A stretch of 64,000 nucleotides of DNA from Stenotrophomonas sp. WZN-1 (GTDB lineage: Bacteria; Pseudomonadota; Gammaproteobacteria; Xanthomonadales; Xanthomonadaceae). The stretch covers positions 4,383,501-4,447,500 of the forward strand of contig NZ_CP021768.1 in assembly GCF_002192255.1 (NCBI RefSeq), written 5' to 3'. The position numbers were made by a program, and so were the translations under genes. Position 1 is the first letter of the stretch; each line of letters starts with the position of its first letter. Shown here one piece after another: positions 6,767 through 15,814 of the stretch. The notes below the pieces were generated by a model, which made no database searches, was not told the DNA's origin, and saw only the letters and a list, made by a program, of their open reading frames with translations.

Positions 6767-8020
6767 ATGTCGATCCTGACACCTCGGTCGCCGCGCGCGG
6801 CCGGGCTCGTCGTCGCTGTGCTGCTGGGCCTGGCCCCGGCGGCATCGGCGATGGCGCAAGCCGCCCCTTCCTACGACACCCTGCTTGAACGCCTGGACCA
6901 GCTGCCCGGTACCCGTGTGGGTACGGCGCTGGCCGAGGCCGCCGACGCGCGCGCCGACCAGGCCCGCGCGTTGCCCAACCCTTCCCTCTCCTACTCCGCA
7001 GAGAACGCCTGGGGCACCGGCTCCTATGGCGGCATGGGCAAGGCCGATACCGTGCTTACCCTGTCCCAGCCGCTGGAGGTCTGGGGCCAGCGTGGCGCGC
7101 GTGTCCGTGCCGCCCGTGCCGAGGCACAGGCCGCCAACCTGCGTGGTGCCCAAAGCCGCAGCGACGTGGCCAGCCAGCTGGCGGTGGTCTACGCACAGGC
7201 GGAAAGTGCACTGCGCCGCTACTCCCTGGCCGAAGAGGCGCTGACCCTCACCCGCGATGACGCCAATGCGGTCAACGCGATGGTCAAGCAGGGCCGCGAA
7301 CCGCAGCTGCGCGCGGTGCAGGCGCAGAGCGAAGTGGCCAATGCCAGCGCTGCGCTGGATGAAGCGCAGGCGTTCCGCGACGCCGCGCTGGCCCGCCTGG
7401 CCGGTGCCGCGCTGCTGGATGCGCCGGTGCAATCGATCGACAACAGCCTGCTCGACCGTGCCCCGCCGCTGCCGCGTGGCGCCACCGACGTGGCGCTGGC
7501 CGTGCGCATCGCCGAAGCCGAAGCCGATGCAGCCGGCAAGCTGGTCGACGTGGAGCGCAAGCGCGCCCTGCCCGATCTGAGCGTCACCGCCGCGCAGACC
7601 CGCTTCCGCGAAGGCGGCGAGCGTGCCTACAACCTCGGGATCAGCCTCAGCATCCCGCTGTTCGACCGCAACCGCGGAGGCATCCGCGCCGCCAATGCCG
7701 ACCAGCGCGCGGCCGAGGCACGCCTGGACCAGCAGCGCCGCGACAGCGAGGCCGAACGCCTGTCTGCCGTGGCCGGGCTGAAGGCGGCCGGCAGCCGCAC
7801 CCGCGCCGCCGATGAAAGCGTGGTCGCCGCCGAAGAGGCGTATCGCCTCGCACGCGTCGGCTTCGACGCCGGACGCATCTCGCAGCTGGAACTGCGCAGC
7901 ACGCGCAGCGCCCTCATCGCCGCCCGCGGCACCGCCGTGGACGCGCGCCTGTCGCGCGTCGGCGCCGAAATCGATCTTGCCCGGCTTGAAGGGCGCGCAC
8001 CCTTTGTGGAGGCCAAATGA
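6767..8020 (+). CDS. czcC: Outer-membrane efflux protein, CzcC-like (TolC superfamily)
   Basis: Forms the outer-membrane channel of a tripartite heavy-metal efflux pump. 417 residues with a signal peptide (LVVAVLLGLAPAASAMAQA) and two long helical OEP repeats rich in Ala/Arg/Glu. The motif GISLSIPLFDRNRGGIRAANADQRAAEARL is typical of CzcC/CusC-type factors. There is no lipobox, unlike CusC. The stop codon overlaps the start of the next gene by ATGA (8017-8020), showing translational coupling. Substrate type is inferred from CzcA downstream. Confidence 0.9.
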   Translation: MSILTPRSPRAAGLVVAVLLGLAPAASAMAQAAPSYDTLLERLDQLPGTRVGTALAEAADARADQARALPNPSLSYSAENAWGTGSYGGMGKADTVLTLSQPLEVWGQRGARVRAARAEAQAANLRGAQSRSDVASQLAVVYAQAESALRRYSLAEEALTLTRDDANAVNAMVKQGREPQLRAVQAQSEVANASAALDEAQAFRDAALARLAGAALLDAPVQSIDNSLLDRAPPLPRGATDVALAVRIAEAEADAAGKLVDVERKRALPDLSVTAAQTRFREGGERAYNLGISLSIPLFDRNRGGIRAANADQRAAEARLDQQRRDSEAERLSAVAGLKAAGSRTRAADESVVAAEEAYRLARVGFDAGRISQLELRSTRSALIAARGTAVDARLSRVGAEIDLARLEGRAPFVEAK

Positions 8021-9222
8021 CTCTCTCCCGTACCTTCCCGCTGATCGGCGGCGTGCTGCTGACCGTGCTGCTGGCCGGCTGCGCCGGCAATGCGCAGACG
8101 CCTGCCAATGAAGACCCCGCTGCGGCCAAGGCCGGCACCGACGATGGCCACGGGCATGCCGCCGACAGCAAACAGGCCAAGGCGGAAACCGCCAAGGCCC
8201 CGGCCGACGCCGATGAAGGCGTGGTGCAGTTGACGCCTGAGCAGATCAAGGCGTCCGGTATTGAAGTGGTCGCGATCGGCCGCGGCGGCGGTGGCTCCAC
8301 GCGCCTGTCAGGCCGCGTCGAGCCGTCGGTGGGCGCACGCGCGTCGGTGGCCTCCACGGTGACCGGCCGCGTCGAACGCGTGCTGGTCGCGCCGGGCACG
8401 GCGGTGAAGCAGAACCAGGCACTGGCGATCGTGGTCAGTGGCGAGGCCGCGGTGTTCCGCGCCAATGCGCTGGCCGCTTCGGCCGAAGCCGAGGCCGCGC
8501 GCCTGGCCTATGGCCGCGACAAGGCGCTGGTCGACCAGGGCGTGGTCGCCCGCCAGGAACTGGAGGCCTCGCGCGCCCGCTCGCTGGCGGCACAGGCCCA
8601 GGCCGCTGCCGCGCAGGCACAGGCCGCCGCCAACGGTGCGCCCGATGCCAGTGGCCGCGTGCGCATCACCAGCCCGGTGGCCGGCATCGTCGGCAACGTG
8701 CAGGTCACCCCGGGTGGCGTGGTCGCTGCCGGCAGCGCGGTGGCCGATGTCGCCGACCCGTCGATGAACGAACTGGTGTTCACCGCGCCGCCCGCGCTGG
8801 CCGCACAGGTCACGCCCGGCATGAAGCTGGAAGTGAGCGTGCCGGGTGGCAGCTTCACCGCCACCGTCACCGGTTCGGCCGCCGATGTGCGCCAGCAGGG
8901 CGGCGTCGCGGTGATCCGCGCCACGCCGGTGGATGCTTCGCTGCCGCCGGCCGGTTCGCCGGTTTCGGCGGTGGTGGTCACCGAAGGCCAGGACGGTTCG
9001 CTCAGCGTGCCCGCCGATGCGGTGCAGAACGTTGATGGCAGCAGCGCGGTGTTCGTCGCCGTCGATGGCGGCTTCAAGGCGCAGCCGGTGCTGGCCGGGC
9101 GCCGTGCCGGCGACCGCATCGAGATCCTCGGTGGGCTGACCGGCAACGAGCGCATCGTCGGTGCCAACGCCTTCCTGCTCAAGGCCGAACTGGCCAAGGG
9201 CGAAGCCGAGCACGGCCACTGA
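8017..9222 (+). CDS. czcB: RND efflux periplasmic adaptor, CzcB-like lipoprotein
   Basis: Membrane-fusion protein linking CzcA and CzcC. 401 residues; signal peptide with lipobox LLAGC (lipidated Cys22). It is followed by a low-complexity linker containing DDGHGHAADSK, a short His-rich patch that may bind metal. Then come a barrel-sandwich/hairpin core with Ala-rich coiled coil (about 145-210, ARSLAAQAQAAAAQAQAAANG) and a C-terminal beta-barrel and membrane-proximal domain. Overlaps czcC by 4 bp and ends 10 bp before czcA. Family assignment is solid, substrate inferred. Confidence 0.9.
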   Translation: MTLSRTFPLIGGVLLTVLLAGCAGNAQTPANEDPAAAKAGTDDGHGHAADSKQAKAETAKAPADADEGVVQLTPEQIKASGIEVVAIGRGGGGSTRLSGRVEPSVGARASVASTVTGRVERVLVAPGTAVKQNQALAIVVSGEAAVFRANALAASAEAEAARLAYGRDKALVDQGVVARQELEASRARSLAAQAQAAAAQAQAAANGAPDASGRVRITSPVAGIVGNVQVTPGGVVAAGSAVADVADPSMNELVFTAPPALAAQVTPGMKLEVSVPGGSFTATVTGSAADVRQQGGVAVIRATPVDASLPPAGSPVSAVVVTEGQDGSLSVPADAVQNVDGSSAVFVAVDGGFKAQPVLAGRRAGDRIEILGGLTGNERIVGANAFLLKAELAKGEAEHGH

Positions 9223-9232
9223 GGAGGCGACC

Positions 9233-12200
9233 ATGTTCAAGCTGATCATTGAAACAGCGGTGCGCCACCGCTGGCTGGTGGTGTTCATGGCGGCGCTGAT
9301 CGCTGCCGTGGGCCTGTTCCAGCTGGGCAAGCTGCCGATCGACGCAGTACCGGACATCACCAACCGCCAGGTGCAGATCAACACGGTGGCACCGGCGCTG
9401 CCCCCGGAGCAGATCGAGCGGCAGGTGACCTATCCGCTGGAAACCGCGCTGGCCGGCATTCCCGGCCTGACCACCACGCGTTCGCTGTCGCGCAATGGCT
9501 TCTCGCAGGTGACCGCGATCTTCACCGATGCGACCGACATCTACTTCGCCCGCCAGCAGGTGGCCGAACGCATGCGCGAGGCATCCGAAGACCTGCCCGA
9601 TGGCGCGTCGCCGATGCTGTCGCCGGTCACCACCGGCCTCGGCGAAGTGCTGATGTGGACCGTGGACTTCACCACGTTCGATCCAGCCAGGCTGGCCAAG
9701 CCCGGTGAAGCCGGCTGGCAGGCCGGTGAGGTCTACCGCACGCCGGAAGGCAACCTGCTGCGTACGCCGGAAGAACGCGCCACCTACCTGCGCACCGTGC
9801 AGGACTGGATCATCGCGCCGCAGATGCGTTCCAGCCCGGGGCTGGCCGGCGTCGATACGGTCGGTGGTTATGTAAAGGAATATGGCGTGCATCCGGACAG
9901 CGCCCGACTGGCCGCGCACGGCCTCGGTCTGGCCGATCTGGTCACTGCCCTGCAGCGCTCCAACGTGCAGGCCGGTGCCGGGTTCGTACAGCGTGCCGGC
10001 GAAGGCCTGGTGGTACGTGCTGACGGCCTGGCGCTGACCACCGAGGATCTGGCACAGGCCCCGGTGGCCACCCGCAATGGCGTGGTGGTGCGCGTGTCCG
10101 ATGTGGCCGAGGTCGAGCTGAGCCGCGCACCGCGCCTGGGTGCGGCCAGCCGCAACGGCCACGAAGCCGTGCTGGGCACCGCGCTGATGATTGCCGGCGG
10201 CAACAGCCGCACCGTGGCCCAGGCCGCGGCCGCGCGCCTGGAGCAGGTGAACACGTCGCTGCCGGCCGACATCGTGGCGGCACCGGTGCTGGACCGCAGC
10301 GTGCTGGTCAATTCCACCATCAAGACCGTGGCCAAGAACCTCACCGAGGGCGCGCTGCTGGTGGTGGTGGTGCTGTTCCTGCTGCTGGGCAACCTGCGTG
10401 CGGCGACGATCACCGCGCTGGTGATTCCGCTGTCGTTCCTGTTCGCGGTGATCGGCATGAGCCGCTTCGGCATCAGCGGCAACCTGATGAGCCTGGGTGC
10501 GCTGGACTTCGGCATCCTGGTGGACGGTGCAGTGATCGTGGTCGAGTCGACGCTGCTGATGCTGGGCCAGCGCCGTGCCGAACTGGGCCGTGCGTTGACC
10601 GCGATGGAACGCCTGCGCGTGGCCGCCGATTCGGCCATGAAGATGGCGCGCCCTGCGGCCTTCGGCCAGTTGATCATCCTGCTGGTGTTCGCGCCGATCC
10701 TCACGCTGGAAGGTGTGGAGGGCAAGACGTTCCACCCGATGGCGGCGACCTTCATGCTGGCCCTGGTCGGTGCCTTCATCTTCTCCTTCACCTTCGTGCC
10801 GGCGATGGCCGCACTGCTGGTGCGCGAGCCGAAGGTCAAGGACGGTGATGCGCATGCCGATGATGGCGAGCACGAGACGAAACTGATCCGCGTGCTGCGT
10901 GCGCGCATCGAACCGGTGGTGCGCAAGGCCGTGGCGCATCCGCGCACGGTACTGGCTGGTGCGGTAATGATGGTGGTGGTGGGCGTCGGCTCTTTCTCGC
11001 TGCTGGGCCGCGAGTTCATGCCGACGCTGGATGAAGGCAACGTGGCGATGCAGGCCCTGCGCGTGCCGTCGACCTCGCTGGAACAGTCACTGGCGATGCA
11101 GCTGGCACTGGAAAGGGCAATCGCCAAGCAGCCGGAAGTGGAGACCGTGTTCTCGCGCACCGGTACCGCCGAGGCGGCGATCGACCCGATGCCGACCAAC
11201 ATCTCCGACAGCGTGATCGTGCTGAAGCCACGCAAGGACTGGCCCGATCCGAAGCTGGGCAAGGACGCGCTGGTGGCGCGCTTCGAAACGCTGGCCGGAC
11301 AGCAGCTGGGCAACAGCTTCGAGTTCAGCCAGCCGATCGAGCTGCGCTTCAACGAACTGATTTCCGGCGTGCGTACCGATCTGGCGGTGATGATCTTCGG
11401 CGATGACTTCAGCCAGCTGCAGAAGGTGGCCGACCAGGTGGCGTTGAAGCTGCGTGCGGTGAACGGTGCGGCCGACGTGCGGGTGGAACAGATCTCCGGC
11501 CTGCCCACGCTCAATGTGGCCATCGACCACGTGGCGGCGGCGCAGTACGGCCTGACTGCCGCGGACGTGAGCGATGCACTGTCCACCGGCATCGGTGGTG
11601 CTGCGGCCGGCAAGATCTTCGAGGGCGACCGTCGCTTCAACGTGGTGGTGCGCCTGGACGATGCCTCGCGCAACGATCCGGACCAGCTCGCATCACTGCC
11701 GATCGCCACGCCATCGGGGCTGGTGATTCCGCTGTCGTCGGTCGCGCGCATCACGGTCAGCGAAGGGCCGAACCAGATCAGCCGCAACAACGGCAGCCGC
11801 CGCGTGGTGGTGCAGGCCAACGTGCGTGGGCGTGATCTGGGTGGCTTCGTCGGTGAAGCACAAGCGGCGGTGGCCGACGTGGCGCTGCCACCGGGTGCCT
11901 ACCTGACCTGGGGCGGCCAGTTCGAGAACCTGCAGCGCGCTGAGAAGCGGCTGGCGACGGTGGTGCCGGTGGTGTTCCTGCTGATCGGCAGCCTGCTGTT
12001 CATGGCCCTGCGCAGCGGCAAGGAGGCCATTCTGGTGTTCAGCTGCGTGCCGTTGGCGCTGGTCGGCGGCATCCTCGCGCTGCTGCTGCGTGGCATGCCG
12101 TTCTCGGTGTCGGCGGCGGTCGGCTTCATCGCCGTCTCCGGCGTGGCCACCTTGAATGGTCTGGTGTTGATGCAGGCGATCCGCGAACGCCTGGATGCCG

Positions 12201-12442
12201 GTGAACTGCCATTGCAGGCGGCGATCAACGGTGCCTCCAGCCGTATCCGCGCGGTGCTGACCACGGCGCTGGTGGCGATCGTCGGCTTCATACCGATGGC
12301 GATCGCCAGCGGTTCCGGTGCCGAGGTGCAGAAGCCGTTGGCGACGGTGGTGATCGGTGGCCTGATCACCGCCACCGTGCTGACCCTGCTGGTGCTGCCG
12401 ACTTTCGCGGCACGGGTGGCCAAGCCGCGGGCGGTGGGGTGA
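9233..12442 (+). CDS. czcA: Heavy-metal efflux RND transporter, CzcA family
   Basis: Proton-driven inner-membrane pump expelling divalent metal ions through CzcB/CzcC. 1069 residues, the normal length for HME-RND pumps (CzcA is about 1063), with the N-terminal FKLIIETAVRHRWLVVFMAALIAAVGLFQLGKLPIDAVPDITN and twelve expected membrane helices. The helix IV motif DFGILVDGAVIVVES (D425, D431, E438) keeps the proton-relay residues of the Zn/Co/Cd (HME1) group, whereas CusA-type Cu/Ag pumps differ here. The ATG at 9233 is chosen because GGAGG precedes it at correct spacing; the open frame extends upstream into czcB. No czcRS regulator pair is in the window. Confidence 0.93.
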   Translation: MFKLIIETAVRHRWLVVFMAALIAAVGLFQLGKLPIDAVPDITNRQVQINTVAPALPPEQIERQVTYPLETALAGIPGLTTTRSLSRNGFSQVTAIFTDATDIYFARQQVAERMREASEDLPDGASPMLSPVTTGLGEVLMWTVDFTTFDPARLAKPGEAGWQAGEVYRTPEGNLLRTPEERATYLRTVQDWIIAPQMRSSPGLAGVDTVGGYVKEYGVHPDSARLAAHGLGLADLVTALQRSNVQAGAGFVQRAGEGLVVRADGLALTTEDLAQAPVATRNGVVVRVSDVAEVELSRAPRLGAASRNGHEAVLGTALMIAGGNSRTVAQAAAARLEQVNTSLPADIVAAPVLDRSVLVNSTIKTVAKNLTEGALLVVVVLFLLLGNLRAATITALVIPLSFLFAVIGMSRFGISGNLMSLGALDFGILVDGAVIVVESTLLMLGQRRAELGRALTAMERLRVAADSAMKMARPAAFGQLIILLVFAPILTLEGVEGKTFHPMAATFMLALVGAFIFSFTFVPAMAALLVREPKVKDGDAHADDGEHETKLIRVLRARIEPVVRKAVAHPRTVLAGAVMMVVVGVGSFSLLGREFMPTLDEGNVAMQALRVPSTSLEQSLAMQLALERAIAKQPEVETVFSRTGTAEAAIDPMPTNISDSVIVLKPRKDWPDPKLGKDALVARFETLAGQQLGNSFEFSQPIELRFNELISGVRTDLAVMIFGDDFSQLQKVADQVALKLRAVNGAADVRVEQISGLPTLNVAIDHVAAAQYGLTAADVSDALSTGIGGAAAGKIFEGDRRFNVVVRLDDASRNDPDQLASLPIATPSGLVIPLSSVARITVSEGPNQISRNNGSRRVVVQANVRGRDLGGFVGEAQAAVADVALPPGAYLTWGGQFENLQRAEKRLATVVPVVFLLIGSLLFMALRSGKEAILVFSCVPLALVGGILALLLRGMPFSVSAAVGFIAVSGVATLNGLVLMQAIRERLDAGELPLQAAINGASSRIRAVLTTALVAIVGFIPMAIASGSGAEVQKPLATVVIGGLITATVLTLLVLPTFAARVAKPRAVG

Positions 12443-12451
12443 TGTGATGCC

Positions 12452-12569
12452 GGGGTCGGAGCCCTTTCCGTGGGAAAGGGTTCCGACCCCGTCTACCGCG
12501 CTTCGCGCTCGCCGGGCATGGCCCGGCGCTACCACCGCACGTTCCGGTAGCGCCGGGCCATGCCCGGCG
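12452..12569. repeat. Long hairpin plus SMAG dimer between czcA and the DUF885 gene
   Basis: First a near-perfect hairpin at 12452-12490 (GGGGTCGGA..., CCTTTCC/GGAAAGG, ...TCCGACCCC) followed by CTAC. Then facing SMAG copies: CGCCGGGCATGGCCCGGCG with CTAC near 12529-12532, and GTAGCGCCGGGCCATGCCCG from 12547. It lies between two convergent genes and may stop both transcripts, though no T-run is present. Confidence 0.75.
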
Positions 12570-12579
12570 ACGCGTCGGG

Positions 12580-14352
12580 TCAGGCCTTCTTGCGCTCAGC
12601 GATGTAGGCCTGGATCTGCTGTTCCAGCACCGGCAGCGGCACCGAGCCCTGCTTGAGCAGGGTGTCGTGGAAGCCCTTGATGTCGAACTTGTCGCCCAGC
12701 TCCTTCTCGGCCTGCGCACGCAGGCGCACGATGGCGATCTCGCCCAGCTTGTAGCTCAGCGCCTGGCCCGGCCAGGAGATGTAGCGGTCCACTTCGGTGG
12801 TGACTTCATGCTCGCTCAGCGCGGTGTGGTCACGCAGGTAGGCCAACGCCTGTTCGCGGGTCCAGCCCTTGCTGTGCACACCGGTGTCGATCACCAGGCG
12901 CGCCGCGCGCCACATTTCGTAGGTCAGGCGACCGAAATCCTCGTACGGGGTTTCGTAGATGCCCATCTCCACGCCCAGCTTCTCGCAGTACAGCGCCCAG
13001 CCTTCGCCATAGGCAGAGATGTAGGCGTTGCGGCGGAACTCGGGCAGGTTCTTCTGCTCGGCGGCAATCGCCCCCTGCAGCGAGTGGCCCGGGTCGGATT
13101 CATGCAGGGTCAGCGCCGGCAGGTTGTACAACGGGCGCGACGGCAGGTTGTAGGTGTTGAGCCAGTAGGTGCCCATGCCACCACGGCCGGCGGTCCAGAA
13201 CGGTGCGATGTCCGGCGGCACCGGCACGATGGTGAAGCGCGCACGTGGCAGCGTCATGTACTTGCCGAGCTGGCCGTCGGCCCGCTTGGAGATCCATGCC
13301 GCGCGCGACAGCAGCTCCTCCGGGGTCTTGGCGTAGAACTGCGGATCGGTGCGCAGGAAGGTCAGGAACTCGGCGAAGCTGCCCTTGAACTTCACCTGCT
13401 TGATGATGTCGTTCATTTCCTTCTGGATGCGCTCGACTTCACCCAGGCCGATGCGGTGGATCTCGTCCGGCGACAGGTCCAGCGTGGTGTATTCGTGGAT
13501 CTGCTGCTTGTAGTACGCCTTGCCGTCCGGCATCGCTTCGGCGGCCAGGGTGGTGCGCGCCTGCGGCACGTATTCGTTGACGAAGAAGGTGCGCAGCTGC
13601 TGGAACGCCGGCACGACCTTGCCGCTGATCGCCGCGCGCGCCTGCGCCTGCAGCCTGGCCTGTTCGGCGGCCGGGATGCTGTTGGGCAGCTTCTTGAACG
13701 GCGCGTACAGCGGCGACTCGGTCGGGTCTTTCAGCTCGGCGACGGTGGCGATGGACACTTCGCGACCATCGAGCACGGCACGCGGCACGCTGAAGCCACG
13801 CTTCAGGCCGGCCCGCATGTTCTCGGTCTGCTGGCCGAAGTAGCGCGGCACATCGTTCAGGCGGGCGATGTAGTTCTGGTAGTCCTGCGCGGTCTTCATC
13901 TCGCGCCGGGCCATGAAGGACAGGTTGGACCAGAACGAGGAGTCGGCGTTGAACGGCATCTCGTAGCCGCGCAGGCGCGTCTCTTCGGCCAGGTTGAACA
14001 CCTGGTCGTGGTAGATCGCGTAGTTGACCTGGTTGTCGGGCGACAGGGTCTTCGGATCGATCTTCTTCAGCGCGGCGAGGGTTTCGTCCCACACCTTCAG
14101 GCGTGCCTGCTGCGCAGCCGGGCCGATGTCGGGCATGCGGGTGGCGTTGGCCGGGGCGTCCTCGTCCTCGCTGGCTTCACCGCCGCCCTGCTGGCGCCAC
14201 TTCCATTCCTTCTCGTACAGCGCGCGGAAGGCGGCGTCGGCGGGCGATTCAGTGGCCACGCTGGCCGGTGCGGCGGTGGCGGGCGGCGCGGCCAGGGCCA
14301 CGGCGGGGGCGGACAGGGCGATCAGCAGGGCAACGGCAAGACGGGTTTTCAC
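12580..14352 (-). CDS. Exported DUF885-family protein, predicted metallohydrolase
   Basis: 590 residues starting at GTG 14352, which places a clean signal peptide (VKTRLAVALLIALSAPAVALAAPP) at the N-terminus; a longer frame upstream runs through repeats and is not credible. The body matches the DUF885 family, with the motif HESDPGH (H417 to H423), a variant of the HExxH zinc site, followed by the helix YISAYGEGWALYCEKLGVEMG. That pattern is shared with the family's proposed metallopeptidase group. Substrate unknown. It faces czcA convergently. Export to the periplasm is predicted; catalytic function is family-level inference. Confidence 0.88.
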   Translation of the reverse strand: MKTRLAVALLIALSAPAVALAAPPATAAPASVATESPADAAFRALYEKEWKWRQQGGGEASEDEDAPANATRMPDIGPAAQQARLKVWDETLAALKKIDPKTLSPDNQVNYAIYHDQVFNLAEETRLRGYEMPFNADSSFWSNLSFMARREMKTAQDYQNYIARLNDVPRYFGQQTENMRAGLKRGFSVPRAVLDGREVSIATVAELKDPTESPLYAPFKKLPNSIPAAEQARLQAQARAAISGKVVPAFQQLRTFFVNEYVPQARTTLAAEAMPDGKAYYKQQIHEYTTLDLSPDEIHRIGLGEVERIQKEMNDIIKQVKFKGSFAEFLTFLRTDPQFYAKTPEELLSRAAWISKRADGQLGKYMTLPRARFTIVPVPPDIAPFWTAGRGGMGTYWLNTYNLPSRPLYNLPALTLHESDPGHSLQGAIAAEQKNLPEFRRNAYISAYGEGWALYCEKLGVEMGIYETPYEDFGRLTYEMWRAARLVIDTGVHSKGWTREQALAYLRDHTALSEHEVTTEVDRYISWPGQALSYKLGEIAIVRLRAQAEKELGDKFDIKGFHDTLLKQGSVPLPVLEQQIQAYIAERKKA

Positions 14353-14441
14353 GAGCACAGGTTCCCGGGAAGGCAGACCCCGATCATGGCACCCCCCACC
14401 GCCCGTGGCATGGGACGAAGGTCCTGCCTTGGCCGTGCCCA

Positions 14442-14646
14442 GTAGCTGCCGACCTTGGTCGGCACGCGGGGAGACCCAGCGCCGAAGGCGCACGGTAGCG
14501 CGGGGCCATGCCCCGCGAGCGCGCAGCGCGGCCGACGGATACAGCCGCCGGGCATGGCCCGGCGCTACCGGTGCACGGCCGCTCTGGTAGCTGCCAACCT
14601 TGGTTGGCACCCGGAGAATCCCAGCGCCGACCAAGGTCGGCATCTA
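14442..14646. repeat. Cluster of five SMAG palindromes
   Basis: Five GTAG elements fill the gap: 14442-14465 (GCCGACC type), 14494-14517 (GCGGGGC type), 14546-14568 inverted (GCCGGGC type), 14587-14610 (GCCAACC type), 14623-14646 inverted (GCCGACC type). Different stem sequences lie side by side, so this is a mixed cluster and not a tandem duplication. Nothing else is seen between 14353 and 14654. Confidence 0.8.
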
Positions 14647-14654
14647 CCGAAGAC

Positions 14655-15002
14655 CTAGTGGCTGGCCCTGTCCCGCTTCCAGCCCCGGTGCTTGATGTCC
14701 AGGTGCAGGCTGTACAGCGCGGTGAACGCCGGGAACAGGTTCTGCAGCACGCCCACCGAGTCCTGCTTGGCCGAGAACAGGAAGTAGCTCAGCGTCATCA
14801 GGCTGCCGACCACGCTCATGTACCAGAACAGGCGCGGGATCACCGGCTTGCCTGCACGCTTGGAGGCGACGAACTGGACCAGCCAGCGGCCACCGAACAT
14901 CAGCGCGCCGGTGTAGCCGATCAGCTTCCAGCCGGTCACATGCAGGCCGGTCCAGTACAGCCAGGTCAGGGGCTGGTCGAGCCAGTGCAGCTCCAGATCC
15001 AT
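14655..15002 (-). CDS. LAB_N (lipid A biosynthesis N-terminal) domain membrane protein
   Basis: 115-residue integral membrane protein with three to four hydrophobic segments and the LAB_N signature GWKLIGYTGALMFGGRWLVQFVASKRAGKPVIPRLFWYMSVVGS. Such proteins often sit with a family 2 glycosyltransferase in lipid-sugar modification loci. Its ATG overlaps the stop of that glycosyltransferase as TGATG, so the two are translationally coupled. Probably takes part in membrane glycolipid or undecaprenyl-phosphate sugar handling; the exact role of LAB_N proteins is unsettled. Confidence 0.87.
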   Translation of the reverse strand: MDLELHWLDQPLTWLYWTGLHVTGWKLIGYTGALMFGGRWLVQFVASKRAGKPVIPRLFWYMSVVGSLMTLSYFLFSAKQDSVGVLQNLFPAFTALYSLHLDIKHRGWKRDRASH

Positions 15003-15724
15003 CAACGCTCCTCCACCGCAGTGCGCTTGCTGCGGGTGATCAGCCAGGCCACGCCACGCAGGTCACGGATGCCGACCAGCGCACGGCCGAGGTTGTTGTA
15101 CTTGGAGACACCGGCGGTGCGGTGGCGGTGATTGACCGGCACGCTGGTGGTCTTCCAGCCGGCACGCTGCATCAGCGCCGGCAGGTAGCGGTGCATGTGG
15201 TCGAAGTACGGCAGGTCGAGGAACGCACTGCGTTCGAACAGCTTGATGCCGCAACCGGTGTCGGGCGTATCGTCGCGCAGCATGCGTGCACGGATGGCAT
15301 TGGCCCACTTGCTGGCCCAGCGCTTGCTGCCGCTGTCCTGGCGGTTGACGCGCCAGCCGGCGAACAGCTTCACCTGCGCCTCGGCGGCGTCGCGCGCGGC
15401 GAGCAGCTTGGGAATATCGGCCGGATCGTTCTGGCCATCGCCATCCAGGGTCGCGATCCACGGCGCCCGCGCGTGCTTGACGCCGGTGCGCACGGCGGTG
15501 CTCTGCCCGCTCTGGTTCACATGGTGCAGCACGCGCAGTTCCGGCGTGGTCGCCTTCAGGCCCTGCAGCACCGCCAGGGTGTCATCGCGCGAGTGATCGT
15601 CGATGTAGACGATCTCGAACGGCAACCGCCCACGCAGCGCGGCGGTGATTTCGGCGACCAGCGGGGCGACATTATCGCGCTCGTTGAATACCGGGACGAC
15701 AACGGAAAGCTCGGGTTGGCTCAT
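15002..15724 (-). CDS. Family 2 glycosyltransferase (DPM/ArnC-like)
   Basis: 240 residues, cytoplasmic GT-A enzyme beginning SQPELSVVVPVFNERDNVAPLVAEI, the usual opening of polyprenyl-phosphate sugar transferases. It has the donor-binding VYIDDHSRDDT and the catalytic ATLDGDGQNDP (the DxD region). There are no C-terminal membrane helices, so it is closer to dolichol-phosphate-mannose-synthase-type enzymes than to full ArnC. Coupled by TGATG overlap to the LAB_N gene downstream, suggesting a two-protein unit that loads a sugar on a lipid carrier. ATG 15724 chosen; a TTG five codons earlier is the alternative. Confidence 0.9.
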   Translation of the reverse strand: MSQPELSVVVPVFNERDNVAPLVAEITAALRGRLPFEIVYIDDHSRDDTLAVLQGLKATTPELRVLHHVNQSGQSTAVRTGVKHARAPWIATLDGDGQNDPADIPKLLAARDAAEAQVKLFAGWRVNRQDSGSKRWASKWANAIRARMLRDDTPDTGCGIKLFERSAFLDLPYFDHMHRYLPALMQRAGWKTTSVPVNHRHRTAGVSKYNNLGRALVGIRDLRGVAWLITRSKRTAVEER

Positions 15725-15814
15725 AAGGCACTCGGCCAAAGGGGGGACAAAGACCGCGCATTCTCCGAAACCGAGGTTATCCGAAGATGAACCCCGCGGC
15801 GTGAGGATCCATCC

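Noticed and set aside
9179..10939. 586-codon minus-strand frame opposite czcA
   Set aside because: Antisense shadow with skewed His/Gln/Arg composition; czcA on the plus strand has full motifs.
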